Assembly: GCF_028368855.1 (NCBI RefSeq)
Contig: NZ_JAQNCY010000001.1
Coordinates: 124,001 to 188,000 of the forward strand
DNA: 64,000 nt
Source of the DNA: Leisingera sp. SS27
Lineage (GTDB): Bacteria > Pseudomonadota > Alphaproteobacteria > Rhodobacterales > Rhodobacteraceae
Direction: 5' to 3'
Numbering within the stretch: position 1 is the first letter of the stretch; each line of letters opens with the position of its first letter. The notes under the pieces are model-generated. The model was not told where the DNA came from, made no database searches, and saw nothing but the letters and a program-made list of their open reading frames with translations. Below, in pieces: positions 55,106-63,455 of the stretch. The translations under genes were made by a program, and so were the position numbers.

Positions 55106-55133
55106 AAAAGGCGCGGAGGATTTCGCGCCTTTT
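55106..55133. terminator. Terminator between GT41 and L,D-transpeptidase genes
   Basis: AAAAGGCGCG pairs perfectly with CGCGCCTTTT around an 8-base loop; can act in both directions. Confidence 0.88.
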
Positions 55134-55165
55134 CCGATTCAGGTCAATTGAACGGAACTGACAGG

Positions 55166-55768
55166 TCAGAGCAGCCGGACCTGGGTGCCGATCTCCACCA
55201 GCTCATAAAGCTCTTCGACGTGCTGGTTATAGAGACCGATGCAGCCGGAGGAGCTTTGCCGCCCGATCTTGCGGGTGTCATGGGTGCCGTGAACCAGGTA
55301 GGCGGGCCAATCCAGGTACATCGCGCGGGTACCCAACGGGTTGTTCGGCACGCCGCCTTCGATGGTCACCGGCAGTGACGGGTCGCGCTCCCGCATCGAG
55401 GCAGTCGGGGTCCAGCTGGGGTTTTCCCTCTTGCGCACAACCTTGGTGTAACCGCGCTTGGTCAGATCCTCGGTCATTGGCACTGAGGAAGGGAACAGCC
55501 GGTAAGTTTCACCGTCCGAACCCCAGTAATGCAGCGCGCGGGAGCTGATGTCGGCCAGCAGGCAGCCAACGCCCAGAGTCTCGAAATGGTCCTGCCAGTT
55601 CTGCTGCGTGAAGGCAGAAGTGTTGCGCTGCACCGGGACTTCCTCGCGGATTGCAGGCTCGCTCTGCGGGAAGGCATCAGAAGATTGGGCGCGCAGAAGG
55701 GCCGGGGTGGCCATCGTGGCGCCAAGACCCATCAGGGTTGCGCGGCGGGTAATGCGGAGTTTGGTCAT
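55166..55768 (-). CDS. L,D-transpeptidase (YkuD), Tat-exported
   Basis: 200 residues from the ATG at 55768. Twin-arginine-like start (TRRATLMGLGATMATPALLRAQ). The YkuD domain follows, with the conserved YLVHGTHDTRKIGRQSSSGC and IGLYN; the catalytic cysteine is in SSGCIGL and the histidine in VHGT. Such enzymes make 3-3 cross-links in peptidoglycan or attach proteins to it. A secretion route through Tat is unusual but seen in roseobacters. Confidence 0.92.
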   Translation of the reverse strand: MTKLRITRRATLMGLGATMATPALLRAQSSDAFPQSEPAIREEVPVQRNTSAFTQQNWQDHFETLGVGCLLADISSRALHYWGSDGETYRLFPSSVPMTEDLTKRGYTKVVRKRENPSWTPTASMRERDPSLPVTIEGGVPNNPLGTRAMYLDWPAYLVHGTHDTRKIGRQSSSGCIGLYNQHVEELYELVEIGTQVRLL

Positions 55769-55916
55769 GGTGCCTCTACCGTGCTGCTCGAAAACTCCGG
55801 CACAAGATAAGCGCAAGCGCGGGTTTTCCTAGGGGCGGCATAGCGGAAAATCCGCGTCTCACAAGCTTGTGTTTTCCCGGGCAGCGGAAGATTGCCGTCC
55901 GGGAACTGTCTGGGGG

Positions 55917-56951
55917 TCAGGCCGCCAGGCTGCGGGCCTGGGCAAAGGACAAGAGGCGCTTGCTGTCCTCATCCCACAGGTGCAACCGGGCATTGGCCAG
56001 GCTTTCGCGGATGGTCATCCGGTTGCCTTCGGCCAGTTCTGCATGGTCGCGCAGAACTTCGGGCAGCCGGTAAAATGGGATGCGGCTGTAAAGGTGGTGC
56101 ACATGGTGGATGCCGATATTGGCGCTGAGCCACTGAAGCACCGGCGGAAGCACGTAATGCGAACTGCCATGCAGCGCGGCGTCATGCAATTGCCAGTCCT
56201 CTTCCTGCTCCCATTGGGTGGTCTCGAACTGGTGCTGCACATAGAACAGCCACAGGCCGGCGGTGGCAGCGATCAAGGTGGCCGGCAGAAAGATCAGCAC
56301 CAGCGGCATCAGGCCGCCGAAATACCAGATCAGCCCCAGCGCGGCCAGGATCGATGCATTGGTGCCCATTGCGCTGATCCAGTAGCGGGCCTGCCCTGTC
56401 AGGCCATAGGGGATGCGGTTCTGCAAAAAGAAAAGGTAACCGGGGCCAATGCAGAACAGCGTCACCGGGTGGCGGTACAGCCGGTAGATCAGCCGGTCCC
56501 AGCGGCTGGCCGCGCGGTATTCGGCAACGGTCATGGTGTGGATATCGCCCATCCCGCGTTTGTCCAGGTTGCCGTGGGTGCTGTGATGGATCGAATGGGT
56601 GCGGCGCCAGACATCATAGGGGGTCAGCGTCAGCACGCCGATGATGCGGCCCACCCAGTCGCTGACATGCCGGTTGTTGAAGAAGGACCCATGCCCGCAA
56701 TCGTGCTGGATGGTGAACAGGCGCAGGAGGAAGGCAGCGATGCAAACTGACAGCGCAAGCGTCAGCCAGTAGCTGACCGACAGCGACCACCAGGCCAGCG
56801 CCCAAAGCACCAGAAAAGGCACCACGGTCACGGCCAGCTCAAAGCTGCTGCGAAAGGAATTGGGTTCGCGGTATTGGGCCAGGATCTTGACCCAGTCGCG
56901 GGCGGTCTTTGCAGCCGCCTGCGGCTGGTCCGGTACTTCTGTCTTGCTCAT
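55917..56951 (-). CDS. Fatty acid desaturase
   Basis: 344 residues, integral membrane di-iron desaturase. Three histidine boxes are complete: HDCGHGS (about residue 89), HSIHH (about 126) and HHVHH (about 280), with four membrane segments between them (AVTVVPFLVLWALAWWSLSV and others). It adds a double bond to membrane lipid acyl chains; position specificity cannot be told. Stands alone between the transpeptidase and mmsA. Confidence 0.93.
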   Translation of the reverse strand: MSKTEVPDQPQAAAKTARDWVKILAQYREPNSFRSSFELAVTVVPFLVLWALAWWSLSVSYWLTLALSVCIAAFLLRLFTIQHDCGHGSFFNNRHVSDWVGRIIGVLTLTPYDVWRRTHSIHHSTHGNLDKRGMGDIHTMTVAEYRAASRWDRLIYRLYRHPVTLFCIGPGYLFFLQNRIPYGLTGQARYWISAMGTNASILAALGLIWYFGGLMPLVLIFLPATLIAATAGLWLFYVQHQFETTQWEQEEDWQLHDAALHGSSHYVLPPVLQWLSANIGIHHVHHLYSRIPFYRLPEVLRDHAELAEGNRMTIRESLANARLHLWDEDSKRLLSFAQARSLAA

Positions 56952-57105
56952 GCGCCTGCCGTTTGTCTGTCTCTTCCAGACCGGATAGACGAGTTACGCT
57001 GCGGAACAAGCAAAAACTGGCTGAAGAGCTTATTTTAACTGACTCCGTGCCGGCAAAACCGCCACGATTTTCAGCAATGCAATTGCATCGGAAAACAGGG
57101 ACTGA

Positions 57106-57134
57106 AAAAGGCCCCGGAATGTCCGGGGCCTTTT
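57106..57134 (-). terminator. Terminator of mmsA
   Basis: AAAAGGCCCCGGA pairs perfectly (13 bp) with TCCGGGGCCTTTT around ATG. Confidence 0.92.
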
Positions 57135-57153
57135 CGTGTTATACCGCAAGTGG

Positions 57154-58653
57154 TTAGTCCATGGCCTTGAAGTTGAACTCGCCGCCTTCCTTGATGCCCG
57201 AGGGCCAGCGGGAGGTCACGGTCTTGGTGCGGGTGTAGAACTTGAAGCTGTCAGGGCCGTGCTGGTTCAGGTCACCGAACATCGACTTCTTCCAGCCGCC
57301 GAAGGTGTGATAGGCCAGCGGCACCGGGATCGGCACGTTGATACCCACCATGCCGATGTTCACGCGGGAGGCGAAGTCACGCGCGGTGTCGCCGTCGCGG
57401 GTGAAGATCGCGGTGCCGTTGCCGTACTCGTGATCCATCGCCAGCTTCAACGCCTCCTCGTAAGTGCCTGCACGCACAGTGGAAAGCACCGGACCGAAGA
57501 TTTCCTGCTTGTAGATGTCCATGTCGGTGGTGACATGGTCGAACAGGTGGGCGCCGACAAAGAAACCGTCCTCGTAACCCTGCAGTTTGAAGTCGCGGTT
57601 ATCGACCACCAGCTTGGCGCCCTGGTCGACGCCGGACTGGATCAGGCCCAGGATGCGTTCCTTGGCAGCGGCGGTTACAACCGGGCCCAGGTCCACGTCG
57701 TCGCCGGCGGTGTAGGGGCCGACTTTCAGCTTTTCGATGCGCGGGATCAGCTTCTCGATCAGCTTGTCGGCGGTTTCCTCACCCACCGGAACCGCAACCG
57801 AGATTGCCATGCAGCGTTCGCCGGCCGCGCCGAAGCCTGCACCCACCAGCGCGTCAGCGGCCTGATCCAGATCGGCGTCGGGCATCACGATCATGTGGTT
57901 CTTGGCGCCGCCGAAGCATTGGGCGCGCTTGCCGTTGGCGGTTGCACGGGAATAGATGTACTGCGCAATCGGGGTGGAGCCCACGAAGGACACGCCCTGG
58001 ATGATCTCGCTGTCCAGAATGGTGTCCACCGCCTCGCGGTCGCCGTTCACCACCTGGAACACGCCCTCGGGCAGGCCGGCCTCAACGAACAGCTCCGCCA
58101 GCATCAGCGGCACGGAGGGATCGCGCTCGGACGGTTTCAGCACCACCGCGTTGCCGCAGGCCAGCGCCGGGCCGACATGCCACAGCGGCATCATGGCGGG
58201 GAAGTTGAACGGCATGATGGAGCCGACAACTCCGAGCGGCTGGCGCATGGAGTACATGTCGATGCCGGGGCCTGCGCTGTCGGTGAATTCACCCTTCAGC
58301 ATCTGCGGCGCGCCGATGCAGTATTCGATCACTTCCAGACCGCGCTGCAGGTCGCCCTTGGCGTCCGGAATGGTCTTGCCGTGCTCGCGGCTCAGCGCCT
58401 CTGCCAGCTTGTCCATGTCGCGGTTCATCAGGCCGACCATCGCCATCATCACGCGGGCGCGTTTCTGCGGGTTGGTGGCGCCCCAAGCGGGCTGCGCCGC
58501 GGCGGCTTTTTCGATCGCATCGGTGGTCTCGGCAGCGCTGGCCATCGGGCACTGGTACTGCACTTCGCCGGTTGCGGGGTTGAAAACATCGTCAAAGCGG
58601 CCCGAGGTGCCGGAGACCAGTTTGCCGTTGATAAAGTGGCCGAGTTCTTTCAT
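57154..58653 (-). CDS. mmsA: Methylmalonate-semialdehyde dehydrogenase (acylating)
   Basis: 499 residues, aldehyde dehydrogenase family. It converts methylmalonate semialdehyde to propionyl-CoA, the step after mmsB in valine breakdown. Family-specific blocks: GHFINGKLVSGTSGR at the start, MPFNFPAMMPLWHVGPALA, FVGSTPIAQYIYSRATANGK, and GAAGERCMAISVAV with the catalytic cysteine. A 6 kb stretch with unrelated genes separates it from mmsB. A LysR regulator is divergent from it. Confidence 0.95.
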   Translation of the reverse strand: MKELGHFINGKLVSGTSGRFDDVFNPATGEVQYQCPMASAAETTDAIEKAAAAQPAWGATNPQKRARVMMAMVGLMNRDMDKLAEALSREHGKTIPDAKGDLQRGLEVIEYCIGAPQMLKGEFTDSAGPGIDMYSMRQPLGVVGSIMPFNFPAMMPLWHVGPALACGNAVVLKPSERDPSVPLMLAELFVEAGLPEGVFQVVNGDREAVDTILDSEIIQGVSFVGSTPIAQYIYSRATANGKRAQCFGGAKNHMIVMPDADLDQAADALVGAGFGAAGERCMAISVAVPVGEETADKLIEKLIPRIEKLKVGPYTAGDDVDLGPVVTAAAKERILGLIQSGVDQGAKLVVDNRDFKLQGYEDGFFVGAHLFDHVTTDMDIYKQEIFGPVLSTVRAGTYEEALKLAMDHEYGNGTAIFTRDGDTARDFASRVNIGMVGINVPIPVPLAYHTFGGWKKSMFGDLNQHGPDSFKFYTRTKTVTSRWPSGIKEGGEFNFKAMD

Positions 58654-58731
58654 CGGATCCTCCTCTGTTCATCTTGCCCATATCGTAGGCTTGCAAAAAA
58701 CATCGGAAAAGAGGAAACATTTCAAAGAGGC

Positions 58732-58747
58732 TTTGCAGGAACGCAAA
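58732..58747. promoter_or_regulatory. Candidate LysR site between mmsA and its regulator
   Basis: TTTGC-N6-GCAAA, an inverted repeat of the T-N11-A kind, 44 bases before the LysR-type gene start and about 80 before that of mmsA. A nearby TTGCAAAAAAC (58691-58701) may be a second half-site. Confidence 0.5.
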
Positions 58748-58790
58748 AGGTTAACGTAAGGTTAGCAGCAGAACGGAGGACCCGGGGCCA

Positions 58791-59687
58791 ATGGATCCGC
58801 AGTGGGATGATATGAAAGTGTTTTTGGCGGTGGCGCGGGAGGCGAGCCTGTCGGGCGCCGGCCGCATCCTCAAGATGGATCCCGCCACCGTCGGCCGCCG
58901 CATTGCCCGGTTTGAGGCGGCACTGGAGACCCCGCTGTTCGTGAAATCGCCGCAAGGTTATGCCCTGAGCGCCGCCGGCGACCGGCTGCTGGTCCATGCC
59001 GAGGCCGCGGAACAGGCAATGCGGGCAGGGACGGAAGCCCTGAGCGGCCCCAGCGACACCATGTCCGGCCAGATCCGCATCGGCGCGCCCGATGGCAGCG
59101 CCAATTACATCCTGCCGCAGGTCTGTGCCGAGATCGCTGAAGCGAACCCGGATCTGGATATCCAGATCGTGGCGCTGCCCCGCGTCATTAACCTCAGCCG
59201 CCGCGAAGCGGATATGGCTGTTACGGTCAGTGCACCCACGGCGGGCAAACTGCTGGTGCAGAAGATCTGCGACTATAAGCTGCACCTTGTCGCCTCGCGT
59301 CATTACCTGAAGGACCATCCGCCGATCGAAAAGCTGGAGGACCTGAAGGGCCACAAGATGATCGGCTATATCCCCGACATGATTTTTGACAAGGAATTGG
59401 ACTATCTGAACGACATCGGGATCGAACGTGTGGCGCTGGCGTCCAACTCTGTCTCGGTGCAGATCAAGATGGCGGCGCAAGGAACGGCGGTCTGCGTGGC
59501 ACATGATTTCAGCCTGCCGGCCCACCGGATGCTGCGTAAGATCCTGACCGACAAGGTGAGCCTGACGCGCAGTTTCCACCTGGTGCGCCACCAGGGCGAC
59601 CAGCGCAGCGAGCGGCTGAACCGCTTTGCCCAGGCCTTGTCCAAGGGCATCCGCGACGAGGTGGCCCGGCTGGAAGCCTTGACTTAA
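58791..59687 (+). CDS. LysR-type regulator, probably of mmsA
   Basis: 298 residues. Winged helix-turn-helix at residues 6-65 (MKVFLAVAREASLSGAGRIL, TVGRRIARFEAALETPLFVK), then the substrate-binding domain (GQIRIGAPDGSANYILPQVC onward). Divergent from mmsA with 137 bases between, the arrangement for a regulator and its target. The inducer is probably a valine-pathway intermediate; unproven. Confidence 0.92.
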   Translation: MDPQWDDMKVFLAVAREASLSGAGRILKMDPATVGRRIARFEAALETPLFVKSPQGYALSAAGDRLLVHAEAAEQAMRAGTEALSGPSDTMSGQIRIGAPDGSANYILPQVCAEIAEANPDLDIQIVALPRVINLSRREADMAVTVSAPTAGKLLVQKICDYKLHLVASRHYLKDHPPIEKLEDLKGHKMIGYIPDMIFDKELDYLNDIGIERVALASNSVSVQIKMAAQGTAVCVAHDFSLPAHRMLRKILTDKVSLTRSFHLVRHQGDQRSERLNRFAQALSKGIRDEVARLEALT

Positions 59688-59742
59688 AGCTGCGTTGCGG
59701 CACACTTAATTTATAGAGAAGTTATTTCCGGAGGTCTCCAGC

Positions 59743-60180
59743 GTGCTCGTTCAAGAGATTTTAAAGTCCAAGGCCGGCTCGGGTGTTGTTACGGTCAGCC
59801 TGTTTGCGAGTGTTTCCGAGGCAGCAAAAGTCATGTCCGACAACCGTTTTGGCACCGTGGTTGTCTCCGCCGACGGAGACTATCCGGACGGCATTCTGTC
59901 TGAGCGCGATATCGTCCGGGAACTGGCCAAATCCGGCTCAGGCTGTCTGGACGAGCCGGTCAGCAGCTATATGACCAAGGAGTTGGTCACCTGCACCAGC
60001 CAGTCCAACGTCGGCGAGGTCCTGCAGCAGATGACCGATGGCCGGTTCCGCCACATGCCGGTGGTGGAAGACGACGGAAAGCTTATCGGGATCATCACAC
60101 TGGGCGATGCCGTCAAGGCGCAGCTTGCCCAGGTCGCGATGGAGAAGGACGCGCTGCAGGACATGATCATGGGCCACTGA
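59743..60180 (+). CDS. CBS-domain pair protein
   Basis: 145 residues, two CBS domains (about 5-62 and 75-130) and little else. CBS pairs bind adenine nucleotides and act as energy sensors. Blocks FGTVVVSADGDYPDGILSER and RHMPVVEDDGKLIGIITLGD are typical. The start is GTG at 59743, 8 bases after GGAGG. Partner unknown. Confidence 0.9.
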   Translation: MLVQEILKSKAGSGVVTVSLFASVSEAAKVMSDNRFGTVVVSADGDYPDGILSERDIVRELAKSGSGCLDEPVSSYMTKELVTCTSQSNVGEVLQQMTDGRFRHMPVVEDDGKLIGIITLGDAVKAQLAQVAMEKDALQDMIMGH

Positions 60181-60303
60181 GCCGCAGGCCGGCGCGCGGG
60201 GCACTTGGCCGCAGGCGGGCTCTCTGTATTTCTGCCTACTTGCATTGGCAGCGGCAAATATGTTTGCGTGTGCAGAAATTTCTGACAAGGCAGGAGGCCG
60301 CCC

Positions 60304-60804
60304 ATGCGCGTTGGTCTGTATCCCGGCACCTTTGACCCGATTACCATCGGTCATATCGACATCATCCGCCGCGCCAGCGCACTGGTGGACAAGCTGGTGA
60401 TCGGCGTCGCCATCAACCGCGACAAGGGGCCGCTGTTCCCGCTGGAGGAGCGGGTGGCGATGATCGAAGCGGAATGCGCCAAGCTGAGCGACGAGACCGG
60501 CACCGAGATCGTGGCGCATCCGTTTGAGAACCTGCTGATCGACTGCGCCCGCGACGTCGGCGCCCAGATCATCGTGCGCGGCCTGCGGGCGGTCGCCGAT
60601 TTCGAGTATGAATTTCAGATGGTCGGCATGAACCGGGCGCTGGACAGCTCGATCGAGACCGTGTTCCTGATGGCGGAGGCACGGCACCAGGCAATCGCGT
60701 CAAAGCTGGTCAAGGAGATCGCCCGGCTGGATGGCGATGTGTCAAAATTCGTCACACCGCTTGTCAATGACAAGCTGATGGAGCGGTTGGGTAAGTCCGG
60801 CTGA
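60304..60804 (+). CDS. coaD: Phosphopantetheine adenylyltransferase
   Basis: 166 residues. Penultimate step of coenzyme A synthesis (4'-phosphopantetheine plus ATP to dephospho-CoA). Nucleotidyltransferase motif TFDPITIGHIDIIRRA (T/HxGH variant) at residues 9-24, RGLRAVADFEYEFQM in the middle and the tail EIARLDGDVSKFVTPLV. Complete. Followed by a clear terminator. Confidence 0.96.
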   Translation: MRVGLYPGTFDPITIGHIDIIRRASALVDKLVIGVAINRDKGPLFPLEERVAMIEAECAKLSDETGTEIVAHPFENLLIDCARDVGAQIIVRGLRAVADFEYEFQMVGMNRALDSSIETVFLMAEARHQAIASKLVKEIARLDGDVSKFVTPLVNDKLMERLGKSG

Positions 60805-60830
60805 AACCAATCACAGCATTGGAAACAAAC

Positions 60831-60856
60831 AAAGCCGGGCTGACGCCCGGCTTTTT
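60831..60856 (+). terminator. Terminator of coaD
   Basis: AAAGCCGGGC pairs perfectly with GCCCGGCTTT around TGAC, five T's in total at the 3' end. Confidence 0.93.
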
Positions 60857-60891
60857 GCTGTCCGGGGAACGCTGCTGGAATGTGAGGGGCT

Positions 60892-61035
60892 TCAGCGCCA
60901 GAATGCGGCCCAGTCGATCAGTGCAAACAGCTTTTTGCCGAGAAAGATCATATGCGTGTCGCCGAACAGGATGATATCGATGACAGCGGCGGTGATCAGG
61001 AACAGCCCGAGGTAGATGGCAATCCGGTTGGTCAT
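60892..61035 (-). CDS. Small (47-residue) membrane protein downstream of gap
   Basis: Reads MTNRIAIYLGLFLITAAVID followed by IILFGDTHMIFLGKKLFALI and DWAAFWR. GGAG lies 6 bases before the ATG at 61035. One membrane segment (residues 5-24), then a short amphipathic end with two tryptophans. Same strand as gap, 75 bases after its stop, with the gap terminator between them. No family name known to me. The good ribosome site and clean hydrophobic profile support a real gene. Confidence 0.7.
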   Translation of the reverse strand: MTNRIAIYLGLFLITAAVIDIILFGDTHMIFLGKKLFALIDWAAFWR

Positions 61036-61054
61036 GAAGGCTCCGCCGCAAATG

Positions 61055-61085
61055 AAAACGCCCGCCCAGATAACCTGAGCGGGCG
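61055..61085 (-). terminator. Terminator of gap
   Basis: On the minus strand CGCCCGC pairs with GCGGGCG across a 13-base loop, followed by four T. It lies just before the 47-residue gene. Confidence 0.75.
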
Positions 61086-61110
61086 CGAATTCTCAAGAGG
61101 CCAGGGGCGT

Positions 61111-62112
61111 TTAGCCCAGCTTGCCCATGGCGACAGCAACGTCCGCCATGCGGACCGAGAAGCCCCATTCGTTGTCGTACCATGCCAGCACGCGCACCAT
61201 GCGGTCCTCGACCACGCGGGTCTGGTCCGGCGCAAAGATCGAGCTTTCCGGGGAGTGGTTGAAGTCAATGGAGACCAGCGGCGCCGGCTCATAGCCCAGA
61301 ACGCCTTTCATCGGGCCCTCTGCGGCTTCCTTGACGGCGGCGTTGACCTGCTCTGCGGTCACGTCGCGACCGGCGCGGAAGGTCAGGTCCACAGCGGAGA
61401 CATTCGGGGTCGGCACGCGGATGGCAGAACCGTCCAGGCGGCCCTTCAAGTTCGGCAGCACTTCACCCAGGGCCTTCGCAGCGCCGGTCGAAGTCGGGAT
61501 CATCGACATGGCGGCAGCGCGGGCGCGGTACAAGTCCTTGTGGCGGCGGTCCAGGGTCGGCTGGTCGCCGGTGTAGGCGTGGATCGTGGTCATGATGCCA
61601 TGCTCGATGCCGAAGGCCTCGTCCAGCACCTTGGCCAGCGGCGCCAGGCAGTTGGTGGTGCAGGAGCCGTTGGAGATCATCGTGTCACCGGCTTCCAGCT
61701 GGTCGTCGTTGACACCGAATACGATGGTCTTGTCGACATTCTTGCCGGGGGCGGACAGCAGAACCTTCTTTGCGCCGCGCTCCAGGTGCGCCTTGGCCTT
61801 CTCACCGTCGTTGAACTTGCCGGTGCATTCCAGAACCACGTCGCAACCGGACCAGTCCAGCTCGTTCATGTCGTAGGTGGAGAACATCTGCATGTCGCCG
61901 CGGCCCAGGTTCATGGTGCCGTCGCCGATGGTCACTTCACCCGGGAAACGGCCATGCACGCTATCGTATTTGATCAGATGCGCCGCGGTCTCCAGCGGGC
62001 CGGTGGCGTTCACCTTGATCACTTCGATGTCGTCGCGGCCCGAAGCGGCAATGTGCGACAGGGTGCAGCGGCCGATGCGGCCAAAACCGTTGATCCCGAC
62101 TTTGATGGTCAT
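61111..62112 (-). CDS. gap: Glyceraldehyde-3-phosphate dehydrogenase
   Basis: 333 residues. NAD-binding start KVGINGFGRIGRCTLSHIA; catalytic SCTTNCLAPLAKVLDE; substrate block STGAAKALGEVLPNLKGRLD and the tail ALGWYDNE-like LAWYDNEWGFSVRM. Acts in glycolysis and gluconeogenesis. Many Rhodobacterales have more than one gap gene, so its main direction is open. The 242-bp promoter region holds four related operator-like palindromes, suggesting carbon-source control. Confidence 0.96.
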   Translation of the reverse strand: MTIKVGINGFGRIGRCTLSHIAASGRDDIEVIKVNATGPLETAAHLIKYDSVHGRFPGEVTIGDGTMNLGRGDMQMFSTYDMNELDWSGCDVVLECTGKFNDGEKAKAHLERGAKKVLLSAPGKNVDKTIVFGVNDDQLEAGDTMISNGSCTTNCLAPLAKVLDEAFGIEHGIMTTIHAYTGDQPTLDRRHKDLYRARAAAMSMIPTSTGAAKALGEVLPNLKGRLDGSAIRVPTPNVSAVDLTFRAGRDVTAEQVNAAVKEAAEGPMKGVLGYEPAPLVSIDFNHSPESSIFAPDQTRVVEDRMVRVLAWYDNEWGFSVRMADVAVAMGKLG

Positions 62113-62202
62113 GAGTACGTCTCCAAGCGAGCAAAACCTTTGGCCGCCATATAGACCGGGGCGGATGTGGCCTAAAGGGGTAAAAGCGTCATTAAATGAA
62201 AC

Positions 62203-62290
62203 TGTTAGCGCAAAATCATTATGTTGGCGGTAACGGTTTCATCCGGTGGCGTTAACGGAAATCAGCGCTCCGTGCGCGGTGGCGCTAACG
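62203..62290. promoter_or_regulatory. Array of four CceR/LacI-like operators upstream of gap
   Basis: TGTTAGCGCAAAAT (62203-62216), TGTTGGCGGTAACG (62222-62235), CGGTGGCGTTAACG (62244-62257) and CGGTGGCGCTAACG (62277-62290). All fit the pattern TGTTAGCGCTAACA to 9-11 of 14 bases and are spaced near whole helical turns (19, 22 and 33 bases). CceR, a LacI-type regulator of central carbon genes in Rhodobacter, uses sites of this form. Confidence 0.65.
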
Positions 62291-62354
62291 CTTGTGCTGC
62301 GGCGCGGAACCGGGCAGATTGCCCCCAAACGCGAACAGGTTTGAAGGATTTGGC

Positions 62355-63326
62355 ATGAGCGGATTGCTGGCGCTGCTGGATGATGTGGCGGGGATTGCCA
62401 AGGTGGCTGCGGCATCAGTCGACGATGTGGCGGCAGCGGCGGGCAAGGCCGGCGCCAAGACCGCAGGCGTAATCATCGACGATGCGGCAGTGACGCCGAA
62501 ATACCTGCAGGGCTTTGCCCCGGCGCGTGAACTCCCGATCATCTGGCGCATCACCCGGGGTTCGCTGTTCAACAAGCTGATCCTTTTGCTGCCCGTCGCC
62601 ATGCTGCTGGCGAATTTTGCGCCTTGGGCAATTACGCCCTTGCTGATGCTGGGCGGGTCCTACCTGTGTTTTGAAGGCGCGGAAAAGGTCTTTCACGTGC
62701 TGTTCCCGCACGCGAGCCACGCTATTGACGAAGATATGAGCATCAAGGACCCCGGTCATCTGGAAGAGCAGAAGATCAAGGGCGCGATCAAGACCGACTT
62801 CATCCTGTCGGCGGAGATCATGACCATCGCGCTGGCCGCCATCGAGGCGCCGAATGTCTGGATGCAGGCGGCAACGCTGGCCGTGGTGGCGATTGGTGTG
62901 ACGCTGGCCGTCTACGGCTCAGTCGCAGTGATCGTGAAGATGGACGACGTGGGCTTGTATCTGGCGGGCAACGCACCAACGCCGGTGGGGCGCGGCCTGG
63001 GGCGCGGGCTGGTCAAGTTCATGCCGGTGCTGATGTGGATCCTGTCCGTTGTCGGCACCGCAGCGATGCTGTGGGTCGGCGGCTCCATCATCATCCACGG
63101 GCTGGAGGTGCTGGGCTTTGGCTGGCTGGGTCATCTGATCCACGATTGGGCCTATGCCGTGGGCCATGCGGTGCCTGAGGGCTGGACCGGCTTTGCCGAG
63201 TGGAGTGCCAAGGCGGCGATGGACGGCGTGTTTGGGGTTGTGTGGGGGCTGCTGCTGATCCCGCTGGCGACCAAGGTGATCGGGCCGGTTTTGGGGAAGT
63301 TTGGCAGCGAGAAGGCGGACCACTGA
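62355..63326 (+). CDS. DUF808 membrane protein
   Basis: 323 residues, DUF808 family, function unknown. N-terminal MSGLLALLDDVAGIAKVAAA plus ASVDDVAAAAGKAGAKTAGV is the family signature, then about six membrane segments (LILLLPVAMLLANFAPWAIT to VVWGLLLIPLATKVIGPVLG). GAAGGA 6 bases before the ATG at 62355. Divergent from gap and shares its operator array. Confidence 0.92.
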   Translation: MSGLLALLDDVAGIAKVAAASVDDVAAAAGKAGAKTAGVIIDDAAVTPKYLQGFAPARELPIIWRITRGSLFNKLILLLPVAMLLANFAPWAITPLLMLGGSYLCFEGAEKVFHVLFPHASHAIDEDMSIKDPGHLEEQKIKGAIKTDFILSAEIMTIALAAIEAPNVWMQAATLAVVAIGVTLAVYGSVAVIVKMDDVGLYLAGNAPTPVGRGLGRGLVKFMPVLMWILSVVGTAAMLWVGGSIIIHGLEVLGFGWLGHLIHDWAYAVGHAVPEGWTGFAEWSAKAAMDGVFGVVWGLLLIPLATKVIGPVLGKFGSEKADH

Positions 63327-63401
63327 GAATGTGTTATTGTCTCTGCTAAACCATAAGCGATAAAGCTCCTTTTAGTCAGTTATGAGGTTCGAACCGAGGT
63401 C

Positions 63402-63455
63402 ATGTTAAAAAAACCATTCAACTTCAAAGATTTGATGTCTTCAATTTATGGCTGA
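63402..63455 (+). CDS. Possible 17-codon leader peptide
   Basis: MLKKPFNFKDLMSSIYG. GAGG lies a few bases before the ATG at 63402 and the stop overlaps the start of the next gene by 8 bases. The downstream gene has no ribosome binding site of its own, so translation of the leader could carry ribosomes into it. Short, so only tentative. Confidence 0.35.
   Translation: MLKKPFNFKDLMSSIYG

Noticed and set aside
57136-58815. Long plus-strand frame over mmsA
   Set aside because: Shadow of the aldehyde dehydrogenase gene; no start signal, and it runs through the mmsA terminator and promoter.
63386-63396. tRNA-like T-loop GGTTCGAACC
   Set aside because: No matching acceptor stem, D-arm or anticodon arm is found around it; just a short palindrome.
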